DNA of 64,000 nt from assembly GCF_020404745.1 (NCBI RefSeq), contig NZ_JAIZAP010000022.1:18106-82105 (forward strand), given 5' to 3'. The DNA is from Aquibacillus saliphilus (GTDB lineage: Bacteria; Bacillota; Bacilli; Bacillales; Amphibacillaceae). The first letter of the stretch is position 1. The number at the start of each line of letters is the position of its first letter. This document shows, one piece after another, positions 25,791 to 34,648 of this stretch. The position numbers and the translations under genes are program-made. The notes beneath the pieces were generated by a model. That model did no database searches and was not told the origin of the DNA. It was given only the letters and a program-made list of their open reading frames with translations.

Positions 25791-26967
25791 AATTCTTCTT
25801 TCACCACCACACATGAGTGGGAAAGAGATAGATCAAGTTAAGGAAGCATTCAGAACAAACTGGATTGCACCATTAGGACCGAATGTTGATGCATTTGAAA
25901 ATGAAATAGCAAGTTATCTAGGAGCAAATGGAGCTGTCGCGGTAAGTTCAGGAACTGCAGCGATTCATTTAGCTCTTTCTTTATTAGGAGTGCAAAAGGG
26001 AGATAAAGTGTTTTGTTCCACGCTTACCTTTGTTGCTAGTGCAAATCCAATTTTATACCAAGATGCAGAGCCCGTTTTTATTGATTCAGAGCCGGATACA
26101 TGGAATATGTCTCCACAAGCACTTGAACGGGCGTTAACAGATGCAGTACTTGAAGGAAATTTACCAAAAGCAGTAATTGTAGTGAATCTTTATGGACAAA
26201 TAGCCAAAATGGATGAGTTGGTGTCTATTTGTAATCGGTATAATGTTCCAATTATTGAAGATGCGGCCGAGTCTCTGGGGTCAACTTATAAAGGAAGACC
26301 AAGTGGTGTTTTTGGTAAGTTCAGTATTTTCTCTTTCAACGGAAATAAAATTATTACCACATCTGGCGGGGGAATGCTTGTATCGGGTGATCTAGACGCG
26401 CTGAAAAAAGCGCGTTTTTTAGCAACACAGGCAAAGGATGCTTCGCCACATTATCAACACAGTGTTTGTGGTTATAACTACCGGATGAGTAATATATTAG
26501 CGGGTGTTGGAAGAGCTCAACTAGATGTTTTAGAAAGTCGTGTGGATGCAAGAAGACATATATTTGATCGCTATTACCGGTGTCTAGTTAACTTACCTGG
26601 TATAAACTTTATGCCAGAATTACTACATACAAGGACAAATAGATGGCTTACGGCATTCACGATAAATGAACATGAAGCTGGTGTTTCTGTAGGACAATTG
26701 TTGGAAACACTTAATGCCGAAAATATTGAAGCACGTCCGGTATGGAAACCACTCCATTTGCAGCCATTATTTAAAGGTGCAAAGTACTACCCACATGAAA
26801 GAACAGGGCATGTCGCACAAGAGCTATTTGAAAAGGGTATATGTCTTCCGTCTGGATCGAGCCTAACAGACGATGAACAAGACAGAGTAATCGACTGTAT
26901 AACAGAGACAATAAACGGACCCGTTACTAGCGAAGAAGTAATCTTAGAAAATATGAGGTATAGATAA
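25777..26967 (+). CDS. epsN: PLP-dependent sugar aminotransferase (DegT/DnrJ/EryC1/StrS), EpsN-like
   Basis: A 396-residue fold-type I aminotransferase. GTAAIHLAL binds the cofactor phosphate, IIEDAAESLGSTYKG holds the Asp contacting the pyridine ring, and K191 in FNGNKIITTSGGGM is the Schiff-base lysine. It aminates the 4-keto sugar produced by the EpsC-like dehydratase. AAAGGTGGTGG is the ribosome binding site inside the previous gene. The last base of its stop is the first base of the regulator's ATG region, so the regulator is cotranslated with it. Confidence 0.92.
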   Translation: MTKPKILLSPPHMSGKEIDQVKEAFRTNWIAPLGPNVDAFENEIASYLGANGAVAVSSGTAAIHLALSLLGVQKGDKVFCSTLTFVASANPILYQDAEPVFIDSEPDTWNMSPQALERALTDAVLEGNLPKAVIVVNLYGQIAKMDELVSICNRYNVPIIEDAAESLGSTYKGRPSGVFGKFSIFSFNGNKIITTSGGGMLVSGDLDALKKARFLATQAKDASPHYQHSVCGYNYRMSNILAGVGRAQLDVLESRVDARRHIFDRYYRCLVNLPGINFMPELLHTRTNRWLTAFTINEHEAGVSVGQLLETLNAENIEARPVWKPLHLQPLFKGAKYYPHERTGHVAQELFEKGICLPSGSSLTDDEQDRVIDCITETINGPVTSEEVILENMRYR

Positions 26968-27308
26968 TGATAGGTGATAACATATACAAGATTCGGAAGC
27001 AAAAACGTTTAACTTTATCAGAACTAGCAGAGCGTGCGAATATTTCTAAGTCCTACTTGAGTAATATAGAACGTAACTTAAATCAAAATCCTTCTATTCA
27101 AATAATAGGGAAAATCGCAAAAGAATTAAACGTCAACATTGATACGATCTTAGGATTGAATCAGAAAAAAGCAAATCAACCCGAAACAGAGTGGTTAGAC
27201 TTTGTTAATCAACTAAAAGCGTCTGGAATCGAAAAAGAACAATTACAAGAGTATAAGACTGTTATTGAGTTTGTTAAATGGAAGAATGAGAAATTAGGGG
27301 AGAAATAA
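26967..27308 (+). CDS. SinR/SlrR-type transcriptional repressor
   Basis: A 113-residue protein with the exact layout of SinR. The N-terminal XRE helix-turn-helix (1-65) contains IRKQKRLTLSELAERANISK and SYLSNIERNLNQNPSIQ, nearly the SinR sequence; the C-terminal part (about 80-110, EWLDFVNQLKASGIEKEQLQEY) corresponds to the SinI-like oligomerisation domain. SinR represses matrix genes in B. subtilis; here the gene lies within the matrix operon, touching epsN, rather than next to a sinI gene. No sinI partner is recognised in the window. Operator-like GTTCTTT sites lie upstream of eps and of the lasso cluster. It could also be an SlrR-like variant. Confidence 0.85.
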   Translation: MIGDNIYKIRKQKRLTLSELAERANISKSYLSNIERNLNQNPSIQIIGKIAKELNVNIDTILGLNQKKANQPETEWLDFVNQLKASGIEKEQLQEYKTVIEFVKWKNEKLGEK

Positions 27309-27344
27309 TTTACCCATGCAAATATATTATGGAAGGGAAATGAA

Positions 27345-28493
27345 ATGGATAACCCAATCAAGGTCCTTCAGGTTGTTGGAGCAATGAATCGAGCAGGCAC
27401 AGAAACGATGTTAATGAATATTTATCGAAATATTGACCATCAAAAAGTACAGTTTGATTTCATTTCCTATGGGAGTGGTGATGCAGATTATGATGAGGAA
27501 ATAAAAAATTTAGGTGGGCAGGTGATAAAGTTAACCAAAACGAGCTCAGTTGCACAGATTTACAAGGTTATAAAAAAGAATGGACCATATGATGCTGTTC
27601 ATTGTCATACACTGTTTCATTGTGGGCTTGCTAATCTAGCAGCATTTCTAGCCGGAGTGAAAATTAGAATTTCCCATGCACATACTACCTTAGATGATAC
27701 TAATGGGCTGGCTAGAAAGATATATATTAATCTAATGAGGTGGATGATTAGTACTTTCTCAACCAATCTACTAGCTTGCAGCAATGGTGCTGGGAGTTAT
27801 TTGTTTGGAGAAAAAGAGTTGTCAAATGCTAACTATTCCTTTTTTCCAAATGTGATTGATTATTCGAATTTTTTACAGGTTCCAGGTACAACTATTAAGA
27901 AATTTAAAATGGAACAGGGAATTGGCAATAGTATAGTGATTGGCCACATAGGAAGATTTATTGAACCAAAGAATCACCTTTTTTTGCTAAAAGTAATGAA
28001 AGAAATTATTAAGAAAGAACCATCTAGCAAACTACTGTTAGTTGGAGATGGAGATTTAAGGCAAGAGATTGAAGCAAAAGCAAAAAAAGAAGGATTATAC
28101 GAGAATATCAAGTTTGTTGGGGTGAGAGAGGATGTGCCAACAATGCTACACAGCATGGATATATTTGTATTTCCTTCCATTTATGAAGGTTTAGGGCTCG
28201 TACTTTTAGAGGCCCAAGCTAGCGGATTACCGTGTATTGTATCGAATGCAATTCAGCCCGAAGCTGACATAAATATTGGACTTGTATCAAAGCTTTCCTT
28301 GGACGGTGGACCAGAGGCTTGGGCAAGAAAAATTTTAAAGGAAGTAGGTAATAAAGAAAAGAACCTTAACATGATTAACAATTGTCTTGATAAATCTGGA
28401 TATTCTCTAAATGATGGAATTACCAAATTAATCAACATCTATTATCCAGAAGAAGGAGAAGTTTATGAAACAGATATTAGTCGCCTCTTTTGA
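27345..28493 (+). CDS. Glycosyltransferase family 4, second EpsF-like copy
   Basis: A 382-residue GT-B enzyme with VLQVVGAMNRAGTETMLMN, IDHQKVQFDFISYG, RISHAHTTLDDTNG, IGHIGRFIEPKNHLFLL and FPSIYEGLGLVLLEAQASG. It is clearly related to the product of 20064-21182, so a duplication of epsF on either side of the epsLMN block is likely. AAGGGAAATGAA lies before ATG. The end overlaps the next gene by 29 bases. Cytosolic; donor unknown. Confidence 0.88.
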   Translation: MDNPIKVLQVVGAMNRAGTETMLMNIYRNIDHQKVQFDFISYGSGDADYDEEIKNLGGQVIKLTKTSSVAQIYKVIKKNGPYDAVHCHTLFHCGLANLAAFLAGVKIRISHAHTTLDDTNGLARKIYINLMRWMISTFSTNLLACSNGAGSYLFGEKELSNANYSFFPNVIDYSNFLQVPGTTIKKFKMEQGIGNSIVIGHIGRFIEPKNHLFLLKVMKEIIKKEPSSKLLLVGDGDLRQEIEAKAKKEGLYENIKFVGVREDVPTMLHSMDIFVFPSIYEGLGLVLLEAQASGLPCIVSNAIQPEADINIGLVSKLSLDGGPEAWARKILKEVGNKEKNLNMINNCLDKSGYSLNDGITKLINIYYPEEGEVYETDISRLF

Positions 28494-29643
28494 TATGGAA
28501 GTAGGTGGAGTCGAGAGAAGTTTAATCAGTATGTTAAACAATTTTGATTACGACAATTATGCAATTGATTTGATGTTATATAGTCATACCGGTGATTTTA
28601 TGGAACTGCTGCCCAATCAGCCTAGTTTACTATCCGAACTACAACCGTACAAAACTTTTCGGATGTCGATCGGGCAAATACTCAAGTCTGGGAATCTTCC
28701 AATCGGACTCGCAAGATTATTAGCAAAGTATAAAGCAGGGTTACATCCATCTTCAGAAAATGGATATAAACAGATGCAATACATGTGGAAGTATTCCATC
28801 CCATTTTTACCAAAAATAAAAAAAAGATATGATGTCGCTATCAGTTATTTATGGCCGCATTATTTTATTGCGGAAAAGGTTAAAGCTAATACAAAGATTG
28901 CATGGATTCACACCGATTTCTCGACAGTAGAAACGGATGTAGATTTGGATCTTAACATGTGGAATAACTATCATCATATCGTGGCAGTATCTGATGAATG
29001 TAAAAAAGCCTTTACCAGAAAGTATCCGTCATTAGAAGAAAAGGTCAGTGTTATTGAAAATATTTCTTCGCCAGCAATAGTTCAAACACTTGCAAATGAA
29101 CAAATAGAAAATCCAATGGTTAATGATAATCGTTTTAAAATTATCACAGTTGCAAGACTATCTCATGCGAAAGGGATTGATCAAGCAGTCAGAGCTATGA
29201 AATTGTTAAAGGATAGCGGTTATCAGGATATTGCTTGGTATGTCGTTGGCTATGGTGGAGATGAGCAGATGATAAAAGAATTAATTAACAAGTATCAGCT
29301 TGAGGATTCATTTATCCTATTAGATAAAAAAGCGAATCCGTATCCATATATGAAAGAAGCAGACATCTATGTACAACCATCCAGATATGAAGGTAAGGCT
29401 GTAACAGTTGTTGAAGCACAAATTCTAGCAAAACCTGTTCTCATCACGAATTATCCAACTGCAAAAAGCCAAGTAAATGACGGTTATGATGGGTGCATTT
29501 GTGAGTTATCACCAGAAGGGATTGCCAATGGAATCAAAATGCTTTATAACAATGAAGCCCTAAGGAGAATCTTGTCTGATTACTGCAACAATAAAAACTA
29601 CGATAACAACGAGGAACTCAAAAAACTATATCAATTAGTTTAG
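28465..29643 (+). CDS. Glycosyltransferase family 4, CapM/TuaC-like
   Basis: A 392-residue GT-B enzyme. VASFDMEVGGVERSLISML starts the acceptor domain; a middle AWIHTDFSTVETDV and the donor-site VQPSRYEGKAVTVVEAQ follow. AAGGAG before ATG 28465 lies inside the previous gene. It shares its architecture (SLISMLN, YDVAISY...FIAEKVKA..IAWIHTD, NPYPYMKEADIYVQPSR.EG) with the three proteins encoded at 32245, 33432 and 34649, so all four are paralogues that probably arose by duplication in this locus. Donor and acceptor unknown. Confidence 0.88.
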   Translation: MKQILVASFDMEVGGVERSLISMLNNFDYDNYAIDLMLYSHTGDFMELLPNQPSLLSELQPYKTFRMSIGQILKSGNLPIGLARLLAKYKAGLHPSSENGYKQMQYMWKYSIPFLPKIKKRYDVAISYLWPHYFIAEKVKANTKIAWIHTDFSTVETDVDLDLNMWNNYHHIVAVSDECKKAFTRKYPSLEEKVSVIENISSPAIVQTLANEQIENPMVNDNRFKIITVARLSHAKGIDQAVRAMKLLKDSGYQDIAWYVVGYGGDEQMIKELINKYQLEDSFILLDKKANPYPYMKEADIYVQPSRYEGKAVTVVEAQILAKPVLITNYPTAKSQVNDGYDGCICELSPEGIANGIKMLYNNEALRRILSDYCNNKNYDNNEELKKLYQLV

Positions 29644-29658
29644 GGAGGGGAACAATAG

Positions 29659-30735
29659 ATGTTACACAAACAACTAGTTAGCGTTATTGTTCCTATCTAC
29701 AAGGTAGAAAAATATATCCATCGTTGTCTTGAAAGTATTTTGCGGCAAACTTATCAATACTTAGAGGTGATCTTGGTTGATGATGGTTCCCCTGATCAAT
29801 GCGGAAAAATCGCAGATAACTACAGTGAACTGGATTCCAGAATCATTGCCGTGCACAAGGAAAATGGCGGATTATCTGATGCAAGAAACCACGGGATGGG
29901 ATATGTAACAGGAGAGTTTACCATGTTTGTGGACAGTGATGATTGGTTGGAATTGACCATGATTGAGACGATGGTAAATGTCATTTTAGATTATCAAGCT
30001 GATGTGATTCAATCAGCTTTTTATTATGCTTACGATGACAAATTACTTTTTGATAGTAGGCATCATAAAAAAGATGATGATCCAATTTTGTTAAACAATA
30101 ACACATTAATGTACGAACTAGTAGTTAATGAAAAAGTGAAAAATTTCGCCTGGGGCAAGCTTTACAAAACGGAATTGATTCGTGATATTCCATTTAAAAA
30201 AGGTGTGTTATTTGAAGATGTGTTTTGGGCTCACCAAGTCATGCATCGAGTTGAAACTTATGTCATGATTCATCAGCCAATGTATTATTATTACCAACGT
30301 GATGATAGCATTGTCGCAAACTATACACCTAGAAATTTAGATATTATTAATGGATTAAAGGAAAGACATCGATTTATAGAAAAGTATTATAGTCATTTAT
30401 CGAACGAGTCCTATAAGTTGATGGTAAAGACATGCTTGGTTCACTATAATCTTTTGTTAGCCAATCGAAAAAAAGACAAACATGGGATTTACAGAAAAGA
30501 AATTCGGTATTATATCCATAATAATTATGGGGATTTAAAAAAAGCGGTAAGAGATGACAAGCAATTGTTGAGAGAATTATCGTTTTTTTCATTGCATCCA
30601 TTGCTTAATATTTTACTTACTGGATTAAGAAAAGTAATAAAAACACTAAGAATAAAATCTCAACCAGATGGGCTATCTTGGATGAAGTACGAACAAGACA
30701 TTATAAAATCACATAGGAGTAATAGTGATGGTTAA
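29659..30735 (+). CDS. Glycosyltransferase family 2, EpsJ-like
   Basis: A 358-residue GT-A enzyme: SVIVPIYKVEKYIHRCLESIL, ILVDDGSPDQCGKIADNYS, VHKENGGLSDARNHGMGY and FVDSDDWLELTMI (DxD-type metal site) at the N-terminus; a helical C-terminal third with no clear membrane span except a short hydrophobic stretch. Close to EpsJ of B. subtilis and to streptococcal capsule transferases. GGAGGGGAACAATAG is a strong ribosome binding site. Ends by overlapping the next gene by a few bases. Confidence 0.88.
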   Translation: MLHKQLVSVIVPIYKVEKYIHRCLESILRQTYQYLEVILVDDGSPDQCGKIADNYSELDSRIIAVHKENGGLSDARNHGMGYVTGEFTMFVDSDDWLELTMIETMVNVILDYQADVIQSAFYYAYDDKLLFDSRHHKKDDDPILLNNNTLMYELVVNEKVKNFAWGKLYKTELIRDIPFKKGVLFEDVFWAHQVMHRVETYVMIHQPMYYYYQRDDSIVANYTPRNLDIINGLKERHRFIEKYYSHLSNESYKLMVKTCLVHYNLLLANRKKDKHGIYRKEIRYYIHNNYGDLKKAVRDDKQLLRELSFFSLHPLLNILLTGLRKVIKTLRIKSQPDGLSWMKYEQDIIKSHRSNSDG

Positions 30736-32212
30736 TATGATAAAGGAAAATGAAATCTCACAAAAACTTAATTTAAAACGGCTTAATCAAGTAAGAATTG
30801 ATAAAGATTTGCCAATTCTAGATGTTGAACCATACAATTTAATTAATCATAAAAGATTCGACATTATGGCTAAGTATATATATGGGGAATTCCAAGAAAA
30901 TGCGTGGAATAGTAGTTGGGGTTATCGACTTTATGAAAATCATATGTGGGTTTTTAATCAGTATGATGAAGATGATGAGTCAGGAAAAAAAGGAATAAAA
31001 TCTTTCATTAGTTCTTTTAATTTCACTTTGAAATCTGTCAAGGATAATGGTTTTGATGATACAGTTTCATTACTACCAATTAACGAAAATAACGTTCCAA
31101 TTGATGGAGCACATCGCCTAACCGCAGCATTACTTTATGACAAAAAGGTAAGCGCAGTGAAAATAAAGAATCACAATTTAAATTATAACTATGAGTTTTT
31201 TAGAAATAAAGGTCTTCTTAGTAAATGGTCCGATGCCATGACTTATGAATATTGTAAGTTAAAAAGTAATACTTTTATTGTTCTATTATTTCCAAATAGC
31301 ATTGAAAAAAAGGAAAAGGTCAAGGAAGTTCTCGATAACTTTGGGGATATTTATTATGAAAAGGAGGTTTACATAAAGAAAGAAGGTCCAAGAAACCTTA
31401 TTAAACTATTGGCTGAAGATGAGAAGTGGTTAGAAGACTTTAGTGGATATAAGAACGATCCTGAAAGGGAAATTGGTTCTTTTTTTAATGGCGATGGAAC
31501 AATAGGTGTTCTGATTTTTGAAACGACTGATTTTAGAAATCTATCAATGGTGAAAATAGGACTTAGAGATATTTATGGCGAAAGTGATTTTAATTTTTAT
31601 ATTAATGAAAAACATCAGGATACTATTCGGCTAACTCAAATGCTATTAAACGAGAACAGTATTCACTTTTTGAATAACGCTATTTCAGATTCGCCATTTA
31701 AAGACTTTGAAGAAAACTTAAATCAATATAAGAAATTCATTAAAAGAGTGGATATTGACATTGATTCTATTTGTTTGATTTCTAATGAAGTGCTCGCAGC
31801 TTATGGACTACGCGATTCAGTTGATTTTGTTTTTATTCAAAATGGACAAATGCATATAGAGGATGAAAACTCTGGCTTTGAAAGATTAATAAATTACAAT
31901 AGTGAATTGATTGGTTTTAAAAGACACATTGACGATATTATATTCAACCCGGAGAATCACTTTTATTATCAAGGTGTTAAGTTTGCATCGTTAAATGTTG
32001 TAAAAGAAATAAAGAAAAAACAAGGAGTATTTTATGACAGGGAAGGTATTCTTATGATTAAAAACATCTTAGGGATCTGGTTGAATAATATCAATAAAGA
32101 ATTAATAAGATATACCATTAAAAAAAGAACTATGATACTAAAGTTGAAAGTAATAGCAATAAAATTAGCTCTAAGTAAATTTTATAAAAAGTTGCGGCAG
32201 GAAAAAGTTTAA
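30728..32212 (+). CDS. Protein of unknown function with ParB-like DGAHR motif
   Basis: A 494-residue protein that I do not recognise as a named family. Residues ~100-150 contain LLPINENNVPIDGAHRLTAALLYDKKV, the core of a ParB/sulfiredoxin-type nucleotide-binding domain (D-G-x-H-R). The middle has an alternating helix/strand region with many Asp/Glu; the C-terminus ends in a basic helix (KLKVIAIKLALSKFYKKL). It has no signal peptide. ATG 30728 is nine bases after GGAG; a GTG directly before it (30725) is possible. Embedded among glycosyltransferases, so a role in making or transferring a substituent of the polysaccharide is the best guess, but only from context. Confidence 0.7.
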   Translation: MVNMIKENEISQKLNLKRLNQVRIDKDLPILDVEPYNLINHKRFDIMAKYIYGEFQENAWNSSWGYRLYENHMWVFNQYDEDDESGKKGIKSFISSFNFTLKSVKDNGFDDTVSLLPINENNVPIDGAHRLTAALLYDKKVSAVKIKNHNLNYNYEFFRNKGLLSKWSDAMTYEYCKLKSNTFIVLLFPNSIEKKEKVKEVLDNFGDIYYEKEVYIKKEGPRNLIKLLAEDEKWLEDFSGYKNDPEREIGSFFNGDGTIGVLIFETTDFRNLSMVKIGLRDIYGESDFNFYINEKHQDTIRLTQMLLNENSIHFLNNAISDSPFKDFEENLNQYKKFIKRVDIDIDSICLISNEVLAAYGLRDSVDFVFIQNGQMHIEDENSGFERLINYNSELIGFKRHIDDIIFNPENHFYYQGVKFASLNVVKEIKKKQGVFYDREGILMIKNILGIWLNNINKELIRYTIKKRTMILKLKVIAIKLALSKFYKKLRQEKV

Positions 32213-32244
32213 TACAATAATTAATTAAAATGGAGTTTTAAAAT

Positions 32245-33435
32245 ATGAAAAAAAGGATGCTATTTGTAATAGATTCATTAGATTGTGCAGGAGCGGAAAA
32301 GAGTCTATTAACGTTATTATCACTTTTAAACTACTCGAAATACTCTGTTGACTTGATGTTGTTTGCACATGGGACAATACTGGAAAGTTTAGTTCCAGAA
32401 GAGGTTAATATTTTGAAACCATTAAAATATACAGAGTTTACTAAATTAAGTGTTAAGAAATCATTTTTTTATACTCTAACAAACAAGGAATACAAAATGT
32501 TCTATTCAAGGATTAAATATTCAGCGAGAATTCGTAAGAAAAAATATCGTAATTCACAGAAAGCTAGAGTATTTTGGGAGAGCGTTTCTAACACCATTGA
32601 GAACAACCCTAAATACTATGATGTTGCAATAAGTTATGCGCAAGGTATTCCAACTTTTTATGTAGCCGAAAAAGTAAAAGCGAAAAAGAAGTTCGCCTGG
32701 GTTAATGTAAGTTATAGATTAGAAGTGAAGGATAAACAATTCCAAGAAAAATTTTATGAGAAATATAAAAAGATTGTTGCTGTGTCAGATTCCACCAAAG
32801 AAATATTTTTAGAGACGTTCCCTAATTTCACCAACAAAATGAAAGTAATTCATGACATTAATAACCCTGACTTTATAGCAAATATGTCCGAAATAGGAAA
32901 TGGTTATCAAGATAATTTTAATGGGGTGAAATTATTAACGATAGGGAGACTTGATCACCAGAAGGGATATGATATCGCACTAAGAGCTTGTAAGAAGCTT
33001 AAAGAAAGTGGTATTGATTTTAGATGGTATGTATTAGGAAAAGGGCCTTTAAAAGAAGAGATTCAAAAGTATATAGAAAAAAACAACCTAACCAAACATT
33101 TCATTTTATTAGGTGTTAGATCCAACCCTTATCCTTTTATCAAAAATACTGATATATATGTTCAAACATCAAAATTTGAAGGTTTCGGCTTAGCAATTGC
33201 AGAAGCACGAATGCTAAATATTCCAGTTGTTACTACAAGATTCGACGCAGTTTTTAGTCAGATGGTAGATGGGGAAAATGGCTTGGTGGTTGATATGAAT
33301 GCTGACGCTGTTTGTGATGCAATATTGAAATTAACTAACGATAGAGAACTAAGAAATAGGCTGATTAGTTATTTAACTATCGAGAAAAAAGGAAACGTGG
33401 AGGAAGCAGAAAAGTTTTATCAACTAATAGGATGA
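32245..33435 (+). CDS. Glycosyltransferase family 4
   Basis: A 396-residue GT-B enzyme: MLFVIDSLDCAGAEKSLLTL, a basic acceptor region (KKSFFYTL...KIKYSARIRKKKYR), YDVAISYAQGIPTFYVAEKVK, FAWVNVSYRLEV and the donor-site TSKFEGFGLAIAEARMLNIP. It belongs with the paralogous group at 28465, 33432 and 34649. AATGGAG precedes ATG. The stop overlaps the next start by four bases. Together they read as a glycosyltransferase array for a long repeat unit. Confidence 0.87.
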   Translation: MKKRMLFVIDSLDCAGAEKSLLTLLSLLNYSKYSVDLMLFAHGTILESLVPEEVNILKPLKYTEFTKLSVKKSFFYTLTNKEYKMFYSRIKYSARIRKKKYRNSQKARVFWESVSNTIENNPKYYDVAISYAQGIPTFYVAEKVKAKKKFAWVNVSYRLEVKDKQFQEKFYEKYKKIVAVSDSTKEIFLETFPNFTNKMKVIHDINNPDFIANMSEIGNGYQDNFNGVKLLTIGRLDHQKGYDIALRACKKLKESGIDFRWYVLGKGPLKEEIQKYIEKNNLTKHFILLGVRSNPYPFIKNTDIYVQTSKFEGFGLAIAEARMLNIPVVTTRFDAVFSQMVDGENGLVVDMNADAVCDAILKLTNDRELRNRLISYLTIEKKGNVEEAEKFYQLIG

Positions 33436-34625
33436 GTGTGGTAAATCCAATGAAGATTAAAATAGTATTTATGGTCATTAACATGAACATCGGTGGAACT
33501 GAAAAGGCATTGCTAAATATGATTGAAGAGATGCCTAGGGATCAGTATGAGATCACTATATTAATGTTAGAGAAATATGGTGGATTTTTAGAGTCTATTC
33601 CAAGTCGAGTTAATGCTGAGTATTTAGATGAATATTTTGAAATGAAAGATGAGTTAAATAAGCCGCCAAAAACAGTAGCATTGAATCTTATAAAAAAAGG
33701 GCAGTTTGTTAAAGGAGTAGGCTTCACTTTAACTATATTATTATCAAAGGTTATAAAAAACAAAGGACTTCTTTTTAAATTTCTTTTAAGAAATGTTCAT
33801 GAATTAGAAAAAAAATATGATGTTGCTGTAGCTTATGCTGGTCCGATGGACTTCATAAGCTATTTTGTTATTAAAAAAATAAAAGCTGATAAGAAAATAC
33901 AATGGATTCACTTTGATATCACGAAAATTGGATTTGACGTTAAATTTGCCGAAATATTCTATAAAAAGTTTGACAAAATATTTGTAGTTTCAAAAGAAGG
34001 TAAGAAAAAAATTAATCAAAAATTACCGAAATTAAAGGAAAGAATAGAAACTTTTAGTAATATTCTTTCGACAGATAAGGTTTTAAGAATGGCTGACGAG
34101 GGCCTAGGATTTACAGATGATTTTAACGGTATAAGAATTTTAACAGTTGGGCGATTAAGTATAGAAAAAGGTCAAGATTTAATCATACCTATCTTGGCGA
34201 GATTAAGGGAAAAAGGATTGAATATAAGGTGGTACTGTATTGGCGAAGGGAATGCTCGATCAGAGTATGAAACGTTAATAAGTGACCATCAGGTAAAGGA
34301 AGATTTTATTTTACTTGGAGCGAATTCAAATCCTTATCCATATATGAAAGAATGTGATATATATGTTCAACCATCTAGGCATGAAGGTTTTTGTATAACT
34401 CTTGGTGAGGCAAAGTGTTTTAATAAGCCAATTGTTAGTACAAATTTTACGGGAGCAAAGGAACAAATATCCAACAATAAAACAGGTTTAATTGTTGGAT
34501 TTGATAAAGATCAGATGGTTAATGCCATTGAGCAAATGATTAATAAAGATTTTAGAGAACAAATCGTAACGAACATACAGAAAGAACACACTAGTAATAC
34601 TAGTGATTTCAAACAATTTTTTTAA
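33432..34625 (+). CDS. Glycosyltransferase family 4
   Basis: A 397-residue GT-B enzyme: VFMVINMNIGGTEKALLNMIEEM, YDVAVAYAGPMDFISYFVIKKI, IQWIHFDITKIGFDV, LTVGRLSIEKGQDLI and the donor motif VQPSRHEGFCITLGEAKCFN. The ATG overlaps the stop of the preceding gene (ATGA); an alternative ATG at 33450 would give the compact MKIKIVF start usual in this group, and neither has a strong ribosome binding site. Very similar to the protein encoded next, especially over the donor domain. Confidence 0.87.
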   Translation: MSVVNPMKIKIVFMVINMNIGGTEKALLNMIEEMPRDQYEITILMLEKYGGFLESIPSRVNAEYLDEYFEMKDELNKPPKTVALNLIKKGQFVKGVGFTLTILLSKVIKNKGLLFKFLLRNVHELEKKYDVAVAYAGPMDFISYFVIKKIKADKKIQWIHFDITKIGFDVKFAEIFYKKFDKIFVVSKEGKKKINQKLPKLKERIETFSNILSTDKVLRMADEGLGFTDDFNGIRILTVGRLSIEKGQDLIIPILARLREKGLNIRWYCIGEGNARSEYETLISDHQVKEDFILLGANSNPYPYMKECDIYVQPSRHEGFCITLGEAKCFNKPIVSTNFTGAKEQISNNKTGLIVGFDKDQMVNAIEQMINKDFREQIVTNIQKEHTSNTSDFKQFF

Positions 34626-34648
34626 AAATAGATGTTCCGTAAATTTAT

